Source of the DNA: Conservatibacter flavescens
Lineage (GTDB): Bacteria > Pseudomonadota > Gammaproteobacteria > Enterobacterales > Pasteurellaceae
Reading direction: 5' to 3'
Assembly (NCBI RefSeq): GCF_002795425.1
Contig: NZ_PHHA01000026.1
Span: 55,137-119,136 of the forward strand
DNA: 64,000 bases
Position 1 is the first letter of the stretch. Every line of letters begins with the position of its first letter. Under the pieces are notes generated by a model, which worked only from the letters and a program-made list of their open reading frames with translations, ran no database searches and was not told the origin of the DNA. Shown here in pieces: positions 20,036 through 28,681 of the stretch. The translations under genes were made by a program, and so were the position numbers.

Positions 20036-20722
20036 TAATGACCACAACCCCATAATCAAACCGGCGAAACAGAGAAAAGGCGCAAAAGGAATGGAAGTCA
20101 CCTTGCGCCCTTTTATAGCGTTCACGCCGACATATAGCAAACCTGATATGCACGCAACCAAAACGAGCAAAGGCAAATACTGCCAAGCAACAAAACTACT
20201 TAATCCTCCCATAAGCCAGTAATCTCCTCGCCCTAAAGCCTCATATTGATAATACCACTTTGAAAGATAATACAGGCCATAAAAACTGGTAAATCCGATT
20301 GAAACACTCGTCATCACAGCATCAAGAGATAAAGGGCTAATTTGATACCAAGCAGATAACAGCCCTAGACTCAGTAATAATCGACATACAGTTGGGGAAA
20401 TTAACTGATAATGCCAATCGACTGTTGCAATACTGTATAATAAACAACAATAAATACCACATAGCAAGGCCAATTGCCAATCATCGATCCCTAAAAACAG
20501 GAGTAAAAAAACACTCCCACCACTAAAAAAATAGGTAAAAAAATGACCGCACTTAATCGGTGATAACGTGGCTTGTAACGCATAAAAGTGCGGTGGCATT
20601 TGAGGAAATATTTCTTGATAACTTTGTTGAATATCGTCCATTAAACGGGCTGAAAATGTCATTAAATACCATCGGATCCATACTCCTATTATTCCCCCCA
20701 ATAACACGCCAAATATAATCAT
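20012..20722 (-). CDS. pilD: Prepilin peptidase PilD (short, no methylase cysteines)
   Basis: PilD cleaves the pilin leader at the inner membrane. The 236-residue protein keeps the two aspartates of the A24 peptidase family, in ATVDWHYQLI and in the GxGD motif (GRGDYWLMGG). The cytoplasmic N-terminal domain with two CxxC pairs, which N-methylates the new pilin end in full-length PilD of about 290 residues, is absent: the corresponding stretch has a single Cys (SPIKCGHF). Pasteurellaceae PilD proteins are, as far as I recall, generally short. The start overlaps the pilC stop (ATGA). Two inverted uptake signals fall in this degenerate stretch. Confidence 0.85.
   Translation of the reverse strand: MIIFGVLLGGIIGVWIRWYLMTFSARLMDDIQQSYQEIFPQMPPHFYALQATLSPIKCGHFFTYFFSGGSVFLLLFLGIDDWQLALLCGIYCCLLYSIATVDWHYQLISPTVCRLLLSLGLLSAWYQISPLSLDAVMTSVSIGFTSFYGLYYLSKWYYQYEALGRGDYWLMGGLSSFVAWQYLPLLVLVACISGLLYVGVNAIKGRKVTSIPFAPFLCFAGLIMGLWSLLHPTQLA
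20546..20594. repeat. Inverted pair of DNA uptake signals inside pilD
   Basis: ACCGCACTT at 20546-20554 and AAGTGCGGT at 20586-20594 are perfect complements 31 bases apart, in the part of pilD where the methylase domain would normally be encoded. Confidence 0.85.
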
Positions 20723-21948
20723 TGAATCATCGCCCCCATATCAAAAATGGGCATATACATACCTAGCATAATAAGACCAATTAATCCGCCGATAATTAAC
20801 ATTAATACGGGTTCTAACAACTGAGAAAGCAAGTCAACTTTATGTTCTAGTTGTTGCTGATAACTGACTGCAATTTGTTGTAACATCAGTCCCAACTGGC
20901 CACTTTTCTCTCCTACCTGCAACATCTGTTGTGCCTGATAAGGAAATAATTCACTACTGACACTTTCAGAAAAGCTATATCCTTGTTGAACCCAATTGAG
21001 AATCTGTTTCACCTCTTCAATTAGAACAAGATCGCCTTGTGGAACAGATTGTTGCCGTTGCCAGCTTTGTTGTGTCGGTAAAAAAGAAAATAACGCCTGT
21101 GTTAAAGGCACGCCTGATTGCAACATAAGTTGTAATGCATTGGAAAACCGGATCAATCTCTCCAATTTAACAATATCTTTGAGTAAAAAAACTTGCGAAA
21201 TGAACCGCACTTTTTGCTTATTTAGCCATAATGAACGCTGTAATAACCATCGAATTCCCCAAATAGACACGATAAATACACTTAACAAAGCAAACCAGTA
21301 TTGCTGTAATATGTCGGAAATTTGCAACAAAATTAAAGTGAACATCGGCAATTTAGCCTGATTATTGGCATACATTTCTGCAAATTGCGGGACAACAAAT
21401 AGCAATAATAAACCCGTTAATAACAGAGAAATCCCCAGTACTAATAATGGATAAAGCAAAATTTTCTGCAACTTTCGTTGCAATGCGACATTCTGTTGCT
21501 GCTGTTTGGCTATGCGCTGACATACTTCAGGTAATTGGCCTGTCATTTCGCCCACTTGAATCAATTGACGCTCTTGATGAGTTAAATAACGGGCATGGTG
21601 TTGTAATGCTTGTGCAAAAGACAGACCGCTTTCAATGCTCTGCAAGATATTTTGCAGCCACTGATTAAGTTCGATATTCATACAATTTTGTTTCAATATC
21701 TGCAAACTATTCTTCAAAGAAACAGCTGATTTCAACAAAATAGCTAACTGTGAAATAAGATCACAAATCTCCGACGGCTTAGGTTTGCTAAAAAATGACC
21801 AATCTCGCTGCAATTTAACTTGCTGTAAATGACGAGAAAACAACGCTCTTTCAGCGATGGTTCGACTTTCCGCAATAATGATTCCATGCTGTTTTTGCTG
21901 CAAACGGTTTATGGCTTTCCAATGAAATAATTTTAATTTAGTCTTCAT
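20719..21948 (-). CDS. pilC: Type IV pilus inner-membrane platform protein PilC
   Basis: PilC is the inner-membrane platform on which the assembly ATPase acts. The 409-residue protein has two T2SSF domains, each with the family pattern: first RQLIQVGEMTGQLPEVCQRIA, later QQMLQVGEKSGQLGLMLQQIA. Three hydrophobic helices are visible, the last near the C-terminus (LMLIIGGLIGLIMLGMYMPIF). It overlaps the end of pilB by 11 bases and the start of pilD by 4, so translation is probably coupled. An uptake signal lies at about 21205. Confidence 0.93.
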   Translation of the reverse strand: MKTKLKLFHWKAINRLQQKQHGIIIAESRTIAERALFSRHLQQVKLQRDWSFFSKPKPSEICDLISQLAILLKSAVSLKNSLQILKQNCMNIELNQWLQNILQSIESGLSFAQALQHHARYLTHQERQLIQVGEMTGQLPEVCQRIAKQQQQNVALQRKLQKILLYPLLVLGISLLLTGLLLLFVVPQFAEMYANNQAKLPMFTLILLQISDILQQYWFALLSVFIVSIWGIRWLLQRSLWLNKQKVRFISQVFLLKDIVKLERLIRFSNALQLMLQSGVPLTQALFSFLPTQQSWQRQQSVPQGDLVLIEEVKQILNWVQQGYSFSESVSSELFPYQAQQMLQVGEKSGQLGLMLQQIAVSYQQQLEHKVDLLSQLLEPVLMLIIGGLIGLIMLGMYMPIFDMGAMIQ

Positions 21949-23368
21949 CTACAGCCCCCAATATTCGATTCACTTCCAATAAATTCGTTAATCCCTTGTC
22001 TACTATTGCTAAAGCGCTTGTTCGCAAATTTTGAAAGTCGGTTTTATACGCAAATTTATCTTTATTCCACTCTGGTTGTAAGAATTGGTAAACACCAATT
22101 CGCCCCACGTAACCTTGATAACAATCACAAGTATTTTTTTCCCAATTCCCACCGCACTTTGCGCATAATTTACGTAGTAATCGTTGTGCGATGACGAGTA
22201 ATAAACTACTCTCGATTTCATGGGATTTAATCCCTAATTGTTGTAAACGAGAAATAGCAGAAGCCGCATCATTTGTATGTAAGGTCGATAGCACTAAATG
22301 ACCCGTTTGTGCCGCGCGTAACGCCATAGCCGCACTCTCTTCATCACGAATTTCTCCTAACATAATCACATCCGGATCTTGACGCAAAAAAGTCCGCAAT
22401 AAACGGCTAAAATCTAAATTGATGTGTGGATTGATCTGACTTTGCATAATACCGTCCAATTCAATTTCAATAGGATCTTCTGCTGTCATGATATGTCTTT
22501 CTGATGTATTCAAATATTGAAGTGCGGTATAAAGCGAAATACTTTTGCCACTGCCTGTTGGCCCCGTGACTAAAATTAATCCTTGCGGCTGATTCAGTGC
22601 TTGTTTGAATTTGTGCTGCTGCCACTCATTCATACCGAGTTCAGAAAATTGTAAAGAAACAGGTTTATTTTGCTGTAAACGCAATACCGCTTTCTCACCT
22701 AAATTTGTCGGCAATGTAGATAAACGGAAATCCAGTATATCCGAAAAAGTTGTTTTAAAATGAAAGCGCCCATCTTGTGGCAATCGCATTTCACTAATAT
22801 CCAACTTCGCTAATAGTTTTAAACGCGAAATCACGCGATTGGCAATATTTTTCGCAATCGGTGATTGCACTTGTAATACCCCATCAATCCGAAAACGTAC
22901 CTGCATCTTTGTCTGCTGTGGCTCTAAATGGATATCAGAAGCTCTTAGCTTTAATGCTTTCTCAAAAATATTATCCAATAATCGAATCACAGGTTCATCT
23001 GGCTTGTGGGTTTCCTCATGTGATAATTCCGAGTGATAAATCATCGGTATGGATTCATCAACAACATTATCTTGCTTGCTTAAACTTTGTAACACCTCTC
23101 TTAACAAGGCATTATCTAGCAATACCGGTTCCACAATCTTACCGGTTAAAAATGCGAACGTTTCACAAGCGGTTAAATTGGTTAAAGAATCTACACCCAG
23201 CCACAAGCAATTTTCTTCCTCACGTAGCGGCAATGCTAAATAACGTAATAACATTGCCTCTTGTTGCTGATTTTTTTGCCATAAATGAGGTGAAATTTGA
23301 AATTCTTCTCCATTTACTGCCGTAATGATAGACACATTATCGCTATGCAAATAGTCCACAGCGTTCAC
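21938..23368 (-). CDS. pilB: Type IV pilus assembly ATPase PilB
   Basis: PilB powers pilus extension. The 476-residue protein has the GspE N-terminal part, Walker A GPTGSGKS and the Walker B/Asp-box region VIMLGEIRDEESAAMALRAA. A histidine box follows (TGHLVLSTLHTNDA), then a Cys-rich zinc loop (LCAKCGG and CDCYQG). The start is a GTG directly following the pilA stop (TAG-GTG); the next Met is far inside the protein, so GTG is the likely start. Two uptake signals lie within the gene (about 22152 and 22520). Confidence 0.93.
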   Translation of the reverse strand: MNAVDYLHSDNVSIITAVNGEEFQISPHLWQKNQQQEAMLLRYLALPLREEENCLWLGVDSLTNLTACETFAFLTGKIVEPVLLDNALLREVLQSLSKQDNVVDESIPMIYHSELSHEETHKPDEPVIRLLDNIFEKALKLRASDIHLEPQQTKMQVRFRIDGVLQVQSPIAKNIANRVISRLKLLAKLDISEMRLPQDGRFHFKTTFSDILDFRLSTLPTNLGEKAVLRLQQNKPVSLQFSELGMNEWQQHKFKQALNQPQGLILVTGPTGSGKSISLYTALQYLNTSERHIMTAEDPIEIELDGIMQSQINPHINLDFSRLLRTFLRQDPDVIMLGEIRDEESAAMALRAAQTGHLVLSTLHTNDAASAISRLQQLGIKSHEIESSLLLVIAQRLLRKLCAKCGGNWEKNTCDCYQGYVGRIGVYQFLQPEWNKDKFAYKTDFQNLRTSALAIVDKGLTNLLEVNRILGAVDED

Positions 23369-23830
23369 CTACGGTCCTACTGGGACAGTACAAAAGCCTG
23401 CTGGAAATAATTCCGGCTCACTACAAGTCGCAGACCAACTCACACCTTGCGAGGCATTTCCACTAGCGGTCAGACTATAATTCACCCCGTCTAAACTGCC
23501 CTGCCCCGCGACGGTAATTTTTCCTCCGAGTGTAGTGACCGATTTTAAATATTTTTTCCCTGAATCCGTAATATTTGTCTGAATACCATTTTGTCCTGCA
23601 CTACAATTAGTCACACTATTTGTGTTATATACGCATAGCTCCACTTCAGAGCGATATGGTGCTGAAGCTTGTAATAATTCAGATACGGCTGCTTTTTTGG
23701 TATAATTTTGATAAGACGGTATTGCTATAGTCGCTAAAATAGCCACAATAGCAATTACAATCATCAGTTCTATTAAGGTAAAACCTTTTTTAAAGCCATA
23801 AAAGTGACTGTGATTACGAGATATTTTCAT
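23369..23830 (-). CDS. ptfA: Type IV pilin PtfA/PilA precursor
   Basis: This is the major type IV pilin subunit. The 153-residue precursor has a 16-residue basic leader ending KKG, the cleavage site before Phe, Glu5 of the mature chain, and the conserved helix [20 protein letters not shown]. The stretch [20 protein letters not shown] matches P. multocida PtfA. A C-terminal Cys pair ([12 protein letters not shown]) probably forms the disulfide loop, and a second pair lies at [22 protein letters not shown] precedes the start. First gene of pilABCD, behind a CRP-S site at 23931. Confidence 0.95.
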   Translation of the reverse strand: MKISRNHSHFYGFKKGFTLIELMIVIAIVAILATIAIPSYQNYTKKAAVSELLQASAPYRSEVELCVYNTNSVTNCSAGQNGIQTNITDSGKKYLKSVTTLGGKITVAGQGSLDGVNYSLTASGNASQGVSWSATCSEPELFPAGFCTVPVGP

Positions 23831-23922
23831 ACTGATTCCTTAATAAACGTTAAATAACATGGTGTTTGATGACGAAAATCTTGCCCTCTTCCCATAAAAA
23901 AAGAAAAATATTTTGAAAATTC

Positions 23923-23931
23923 ACCGCACTT
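23923..23931 (-). repeat. DNA uptake signal next to the pilABCD control site
   Basis: A perfect ACCGCACTT (the core uptake signal on the minus strand). It shares its last base with the first base of the CRP-S-like site. Confidence 0.8.
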
Positions 23932-23952
23932 TTTGGAAGCTAGATCGCAAAA
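23931..23952 (-). promoter_or_regulatory. CRP-S (Sxy-dependent competence) site upstream of pilABCD
   Basis: TTTTGGAA-N6-TCGCAAAA matches the Pasteurellaceae competence CRP-S consensus TTTTGCGA-N6-TCGCAAAA at 14 of 16 half-site positions. The right half is perfect. The TGCGA/TCGCA core, rather than TGTGA/TCACA, is what makes such sites need Sxy (TfoX) as well as CRP. It is centred about 111 bases before the ptfA start codon and just upstream of ampD. Confidence 0.75.
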
Positions 23953-23963
23953 TGGAAAAAATA

Positions 23964-24539
23964 ATGAGACAAAACATAAAGAAAAACGAAGAACAAGGCT
24001 GGTTACCCAATGTGCGTAAAATTCCCTCACCACACTTCGATCAACGCCCCGATAAACAAGACATTTCCTTATTAGTGATTCACTATATCAGTTTGCCGCC
24101 TGAACAATTTGGCGGAACGTATATTGATGATTTTTTCCAAGGCAAGTTGGATCCGTCCCTCCACCCTTATTTTGAAGAGATCAAGGAATTGCGTGTTTCT
24201 GCACATTGTTTAATTAACCGACAAGGGGAAATCACACAATATGTCAATTTCAATGATCGCGCTTGGCATGCTGGATTATCTTGCTTTAATGGCCGTGAAA
24301 AATGCAACGATTTTGCCATTGGTATTGAATTAGAGGGCAGTAATGAACAACCATTTACACTTCCACAATATCAAGCCTTAGTAAAATTGACAGACTATAT
24401 TATGCATCACTACCCACGCATTACATTAGATAGAATCGTTGGCCATTGTGATATTTCGCCTGGGCGAAAAATTGATCCCGGTCAGTATTTTGATTGGAAA
24501 TATTACTTCTCATCACTAAAATCAGCGAAAAAAGCTTGA
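23964..24539 (+). CDS. ampD: 1,6-anhydro-N-acetylmuramyl-L-alanine amidase AmpD
   Basis: AmpD cleaves the peptide from anhydromuropeptides during cell-wall recycling in the cytoplasm. The 191-residue protein has the zinc ligands in VIHYISLP, in GHCDISPG, and the Asp of RKIDPG. The central motif [15 protein letters not shown] is typical of the family. The frame is open from 23913, but that extension would cover the CRP-S site; GGAA before the ATG at 23964 and the family start favour the shorter form. Divergent from ptfA, the same arrangement as H. influenzae pilA/ampD. Confidence 0.94.
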   Translation: MRQNIKKNEEQGWLPNVRKIPSPHFDQRPDKQDISLLVIHYISLPPEQFGGTYIDDFFQGKLDPSLHPYFEEIKELRVSAHCLINRQGEITQYVNFNDRAWHAGLSCFNGREKCNDFAIGIELEGSNEQPFTLPQYQALVKLTDYIMHHYPRITLDRIVGHCDISPGRKIDPGQYFDWKYYFSSLKSAKKA

Positions 24540-24599
24540 CGAATACAAGATAACCCTTTATATTTTGCGACCTTACTTTTAGTGAAAAGTATTCCCTGC

Positions 24600-24689
24600 G
24601 GTGAGATGTCCGAGTGGTTGAAGGAGCACGCCTGGAAAGCGTGTATGTGCGAAAGTGCATCGGGGGTTCGAATCCCCCTCTCACCGCCA
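24600..24689 (+). tRNA. tRNA-Ser (GGA)
   Basis: A 90-base class II tRNA with encoded CCA. The acceptor GGTGAGA pairs with TCTCACC, and the discriminator is G73. The anticodon stem CACGC/GCGTG encloses loop CTGGAAA, giving anticodon GGA (codons UCC, UCU). A long variable arm (TATGTGCGAAAGTGCATC) and T loop GGGGG-TTCGAAT-CCCCC follow. It closely resembles E. coli serW/serX. Confidence 0.96.
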
Positions 24690-25051
24690 TTCAAACGCGA
24701 ATATTCCCCAAGCAGTGCGCGCATTTTCGTGTTCCCATATCTGTAATATTTAAAAATATTCTATACACAAAGATAAATACACTGTGTCACTTTTTTATTT
24801 GCAAAACTAACCATTTTCGCTTATTGTTTATTCCTGACAAGACGTATAAATTGTAAAGAAAAAAATGAACTTTTTCTGACAAGGTTTGTCTTAAAACCTG
24901 TTGCATCTTGTTTATATTTTAACTTGAAGAAAATAGACAAAAGCCCTGCTGGCTAAAGAACACAAATTTTAGTTATCGTCAAATTTTGCAATAATTGACA
25001 ACACTTAAATGGGAAAGACGATTTGCTCCACAACGTAATAAAGGAAAATTT
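24690..25051. other. 362-base region between tRNA-Ser and cpxR
   Basis: Very AT-rich, with no open frame carrying a ribosome site and no clear RNA gene. It must hold the cpxRA promoter. I looked for the CpxR direct repeat GTAAA-N5-GTAAA and found only one GTAAA (in TTGTAAAGAAAA near 24852), so no autoregulatory site can be claimed. Confidence 0.5.
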
Positions 25052-25759
25052 ATGCCTAAAATTTTATTGGTCGATGATGACATTGAATTAACCGAATTAT
25101 TAGTTGATTTACTTAATATGGAAGGATTTGACGTTGAGGTTGCCCACAACGGTGAAGAAGCCTTATTAAAGTTAGATCTAAGTTATGATTTAGTCTTACT
25201 TGATGTCATGATGCCAGTGCTAAATGGTATTGAAGCGCTTAAACAAATTAGACAAAAATATACAACGCCTGTTTTAATGTTAACTGCGCGTGGTGACGAT
25301 ATTGATCGCGTTTTAGGTTTAGAGCTAGGTGCCGACGACTATTTACCAAAACCGTTCAACGATCGTGAATTAGTTGCGCGCATTAAAGCCATTTTACGCC
25401 GCACGAACTTTAAAGCAACCCCAGATATTGATATCAATAGCGCAGACGATCGCAAACAATTAGAGTTTGGTGGTGTCACTTTACATCCAGGCCGCCAACA
25501 AGCCATCTTTGAAGGTCGTGATTTAGATTTAACTGGTACTGAATTTGCTTTATTACAAATTCTTATTCGTAATCCAGGCCAAATTCTATCTCGTGAATTA
25601 CTCAGCATGGAAATTTTAGGTAAGCGTTTAACTCCATTTGATCGCGCCATTGATATGCATATGTCTAATCTTCGTAAGAAATTGCCATTACGTAACGATG
25701 ATTTACCTTGGTTTAAAACCTTACGTGGACGTGGTTATTTATTAGTAACTGAAAAATAA
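25052..25759 (+). CDS. cpxR: Envelope-stress response regulator CpxR
   Basis: CpxR is the OmpR-type regulator of the Cpx envelope-stress response. The 235-residue protein has receiver acidic residues D8-D10, phosphorylated Asp51 (LVLLDVMMP), Lys in LPKPFNDRELVARI, and a winged-helix domain. KRLTPFDRAIDMHMSNLRKK is nearly identical to enterobacterial CpxR. The frame is open from 24995 with a TTG; AAAGGAAAATTT before the ATG at 25052 fixes the start. cpxA follows after 98 bases. Confidence 0.95.
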   Translation: MPKILLVDDDIELTELLVDLLNMEGFDVEVAHNGEEALLKLDLSYDLVLLDVMMPVLNGIEALKQIRQKYTTPVLMLTARGDDIDRVLGLELGADDYLPKPFNDRELVARIKAILRRTNFKATPDIDINSADDRKQLEFGGVTLHPGRQQAIFEGRDLDLTGTEFALLQILIRNPGQILSRELLSMEILGKRLTPFDRAIDMHMSNLRKKLPLRNDDLPWFKTLRGRGYLLVTEK

Positions 25760-25857
25760 ACAGAATTCACTTCGTTTTTATTGTGATACTACAAGTAGGG
25801 GCGAATTTACCCTACTTGTATTCGTTCAATTAATAGAGAATAAATTTTTTATCTTCT

Positions 25858-27276
25858 ATGCGCTTACCCAAACTAAAGCTTCAATCGAATTCCCTAACCG
25901 TGCAAATTTTTGCTTTGTTCTGGTTAACATTTGCTATTTTATTAGCTATCGTCTTTTTTGTGCCAACACTCGATGCTCGAGCCTACACAGAACTCAAAGG
26001 GGAAGAGCTTCGTTATTATCAAAAAGAGTTGATTATCTCTTTACGTAATAATCGTATTCTCAATGTGTTAACACATCAAAGTGAACAAGAGGTAGATTTA
26101 TATCACCCTTTAGATGGACGAAGTGACATTCCTCGCCCTGTTTTAGTCAATAAAGATCGCAACATTATTGGTGCATCACCAAATGACGTACTGCAATTAC
26201 AAAAATTTATCTACCAATCCGATAACCCGCTAAAACCCTTAACAAAACGATTTTATAATATTCAAATATCCGGCCCCTTCTTAGTCCATTTAGGTTTGGT
26301 CAATGAACAATCGCACTTAGTTTATTTTGTACGCACAGCAGATCCTCAGCAAGAATTTGTCAGCTTTATTTTTGATCACCCTTTCTTTATGTTATTACTC
26401 ATTATGGTTATTTCTTCTCCTCTGCTACTTTGGCTAGCTTGGAGCATTGGTAAACCTGTGCGCGAACTACGTTTATCTGCTAACGCTGTTGCTTCCGGAG
26501 ATTTTACTATTAATAAAAAGCTTGAGCAGCAAGGCGCAACAGAACTTCGTTTAGTAGGACGCAGCTTTAACCATATGACACAGTCGCTGGAAGAATTAAT
26601 CTCCAATCAACAACGTTTACTGTCTGCGATTTCTCATGAATTACGCACCCCTTTGACTCGCTTACAATTAGCCGCCGCCCTTATGCGTCGCCGACAAGGC
26701 GAAAATGCTGAACTATACCGTATAGATACAGAAACTGAGCGTCTAGATAAAATGATTAATGATTTATTGCTATTATCACGTAATCAACTCAATAATCATT
26801 TACTGCGAGAAATTTTCCCTATTCAAGAAATTTGGGAAGATATATTTTCTGATGCCGAATTTGAAGCGGAACAACGTTCATTATCTTTTACGATTAGCCA
26901 ACAAATTCAATCTCCTGAGCAGCACTCCATTAACGGTAATATTTCTGCGTTATCAAGTGCAGTTGAAAATGTGTTGCGCAATTCCTTGAAATATACAAAT
27001 AATACGATTACTGCCACCATATATATTGAAAATAAAATGCTCTTTATTCGTATTGATGATGATGGTCCAGGCGTACCTGATGATGAATGTGAACGTATCT
27101 TCCAACCGTTTTATCGTGTCGATGCGGCTCGTACCCGTGAAACAGGCGGAACTGGTTTAGGATTAGCTATTGTTGCTAATATCATTCAACAACATCAAGG
27201 AGAAGTTTGGGCGCAACGTAGTAGCTTAGGTGGATTACAAGTCACTATTATGTTACCGTTGTGGATTGAGCAATAA
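25858..27276 (+). CDS. cpxA: Envelope-stress sensor kinase CpxA
   Basis: CpxA senses misfolded envelope proteins and phosphorylates CpxR. The 472-residue protein has membrane segments at about residues 14-36 and 175-196 with a periplasmic domain between them, then a HAMP linker. The phospho-acceptor is His260 (LLSAISHELRTPLTRLQLA), and the ATPase domain has the N box (ENVLRNSLKYTN), G1 (DDDGPGVPDDE) and G2 (GGTGLGLAIV). A bidirectional terminator follows directly. No cpxP-like gene is visible nearby. Confidence 0.95.
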   Translation: MRLPKLKLQSNSLTVQIFALFWLTFAILLAIVFFVPTLDARAYTELKGEELRYYQKELIISLRNNRILNVLTHQSEQEVDLYHPLDGRSDIPRPVLVNKDRNIIGASPNDVLQLQKFIYQSDNPLKPLTKRFYNIQISGPFLVHLGLVNEQSHLVYFVRTADPQQEFVSFIFDHPFFMLLLIMVISSPLLLWLAWSIGKPVRELRLSANAVASGDFTINKKLEQQGATELRLVGRSFNHMTQSLEELISNQQRLLSAISHELRTPLTRLQLAAALMRRRQGENAELYRIDTETERLDKMINDLLLLSRNQLNNHLLREIFPIQEIWEDIFSDAEFEAEQRSLSFTISQQIQSPEQHSINGNISALSSAVENVLRNSLKYTNNTITATIYIENKMLFIRIDDDGPGVPDDECERIFQPFYRVDAARTRETGGTGLGLAIVANIIQQHQGEVWAQRSSLGGLQVTIMLPLWIEQ

Positions 27277-27300
27277 AAATGGCGGTTTAACCGCCATTTT
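27276..27300. terminator. Bidirectional terminator between cpxA and grcA
   Basis: AAAATGGCGG and CCGCCATTTT flank a five-base loop, giving A and T runs on both strands. It begins at the last base of the cpxA stop and ends 10 bases before the grcA stop, so it serves both convergent genes. Confidence 0.9.
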
Positions 27301-27310
27301 GCTATTGAAA

Positions 27311-27694
27311 TTATAGACTTTCAGTAAAAGTACGCGTAATCACATCACGCTGTTGTTCTGGTGTTAATGAGTTAAAACGCACAGCATAACCAGAAACACG
27401 AATCGTTAATTGTGGGTATTTTTCTGGATTTTTGATAGCATCTTCTAAAGTTTCACGGCGTAATACATTAACATTTAAATGCTGACCACCTTCCACTTTT
27501 ACTGTTGGAGCCACATCAACCGGCAATTCACGATATTCAATTTGGCCTAATTCACTTACGGCAACAACCTGATCTTCCGTAAAATCGCCTTTTGCACATA
27601 AGCAACGCGCTTCGCCTTTTTCGTTATCTAAAAGCCAAAATGAGTGCAACAAATTATCATTTGCAGCTTGAGTAATTTGAATACCTTTAATCAT
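27311..27694 (-). CDS. grcA: Autonomous glycyl radical cofactor GrcA (YfiD)
   Basis: GrcA replaces the damaged C-terminal glycyl-radical part of pyruvate formate-lyase after oxygen exposure. The 127-residue protein matches E. coli YfiD throughout, with the PFL-like end [20 protein letters not shown]; the radical glycine is in VSGYA. It converges on cpxA with a shared terminator. An FNR-like box lies about 150 bases upstream, as expected for an oxygen-controlled gene. Confidence 0.96.
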   Translation of the reverse strand: MIKGIQITQAANDNLLHSFWLLDNEKGEARCLCAKGDFTEDQVVAVSELGQIEYRELPVDVAPTVKVEGGQHLNVNVLRRETLEDAIKNPEKYPQLTIRVSGYAVRFNSLTPEQQRDVITRTFTESL

Positions 27695-28002
27695 TGTTTT
27701 CCTCCATTTGGGTGAATGATTGAGTATGATTTGATTGTTAATTAACCTAATTGAGGTAAGTCTATCAAAATATTTTATCTTTTCAAATTATTTTGAGGTA
27801 TTTTCCCCTGCCTGAAATCAACTTTTCTGATTATTTTTTATAAATTTGATTTATGTCAAAAAATTAGCAATACCCACAAGGCGACAACAACAAATTTACA
27901 ACAAATCAGAACAAATTATTTACCTTATCTATTTCCTAATTCAACTATGAATTTGTTTCAAGGTTATTTATAATAGTCATCAGTACAAAAATAGGAGGCA
28001 TA
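27695..28002. other. 308-base divergent region between grcA and ung
   Basis: AT-rich promoter region for two divergent genes. It holds the FNR-like box at 27846. Nothing else that looks like a gene or RNA is visible. Confidence 0.5.
27846..27859 (-). promoter_or_regulatory. FNR-like box upstream of grcA
   Basis: TTGAT-TTAT-GTCAA matches the FNR consensus TTGAT-N4-ATCAA at nine of ten half-site positions. It lies 152 bases before the grcA start and 144 before ung. E. coli yfiD is a known FNR/ArcA target, so grcA is the more likely client. Confidence 0.6.
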
Positions 28003-28671
28003 ATGAAAACGTGGAAAGATGCTATTGGTGAAGAAAAAAAACAACCCTATTTTCTTCAAATCCTACAACAAGTCCAACAAGAAAAAGCACAAGGAAAAAC
28101 CATTTATCCTCCACAACACGAAATTTTCAATGCTTTCAAATTAACAGAGTTCGATCAAGTAAAAGTTGTTATTTTAGGTCAAGATCCTTATCATGGCCCT
28201 AACCAAGCTCATGGTTTAGCATTTTCCGTAAAACCGGGTATTGCTCCCCCACCTTCTTTAGTCAATATGTATAAAGAACTCCGTGATGATATAGATGGTT
28301 TTATCGTGCCGAATCATGGTTATTTAGTCGAATGGGCGCAACAAGGCGTTTTATTGCTTAATACAGTATTAACTGTTGAACGTGGCTTAGCTCATTCCCA
28401 TGCTAAATTTGGCTGGGAAACCTTTACTGATCATGTAATTGCACGTCTAAATGAACAACGTGAAAACCTCGTTTTTTTACTTTGGGGAAGCCATGCTCAG
28501 AAAAAAGGGCAATTTATTGATCGCCAAAAACACTGTGTACTCACAGCCCCACATCCTTCCCCTCTTTCAGCCCATCGCGGTTTTTTTGGTTGTAAACATT
28601 TTTCGAAAACGAATACTTATTTGCGTCAGCACCAAATTCCAGAAATTCAGTGGAATTTAACCGCACTTTAA
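28003..28671 (+). CDS. ung: Uracil-DNA glycosylase
   Basis: Ung removes uracil from DNA. The 222-residue family-1 enzyme has the catalytic motif GQDPYHG with Asp61, the motif [17 protein letters not shown] and the DNA-intercalation region. ATAGGAGGCATA precedes the start. The yaaA gene starts 10 bases after the stop, so the two are co-transcribed with the lipoprotein gene and fieF. An uptake signal overlaps the last codons (28664). Confidence 0.97.
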   Translation: MKTWKDAIGEEKKQPYFLQILQQVQQEKAQGKTIYPPQHEIFNAFKLTEFDQVKVVILGQDPYHGPNQAHGLAFSVKPGIAPPPSLVNMYKELRDDIDGFIVPNHGYLVEWAQQGVLLLNTVLTVERGLAHSHAKFGWETFTDHVIARLNEQRENLVFLLWGSHAQKKGQFIDRQKHCVLTAPHPSPLSAHRGFFGCKHFSKTNTYLRQHQIPEIQWNLTAL

Positions 28672-28681
28672 AAGGATTATT

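Noticed and set aside
22861..23325. 154-residue frame on the plus strand inside pilB
   Set aside because: It lies wholly opposite the conserved ATPase gene and has no ribosome site or known motif.
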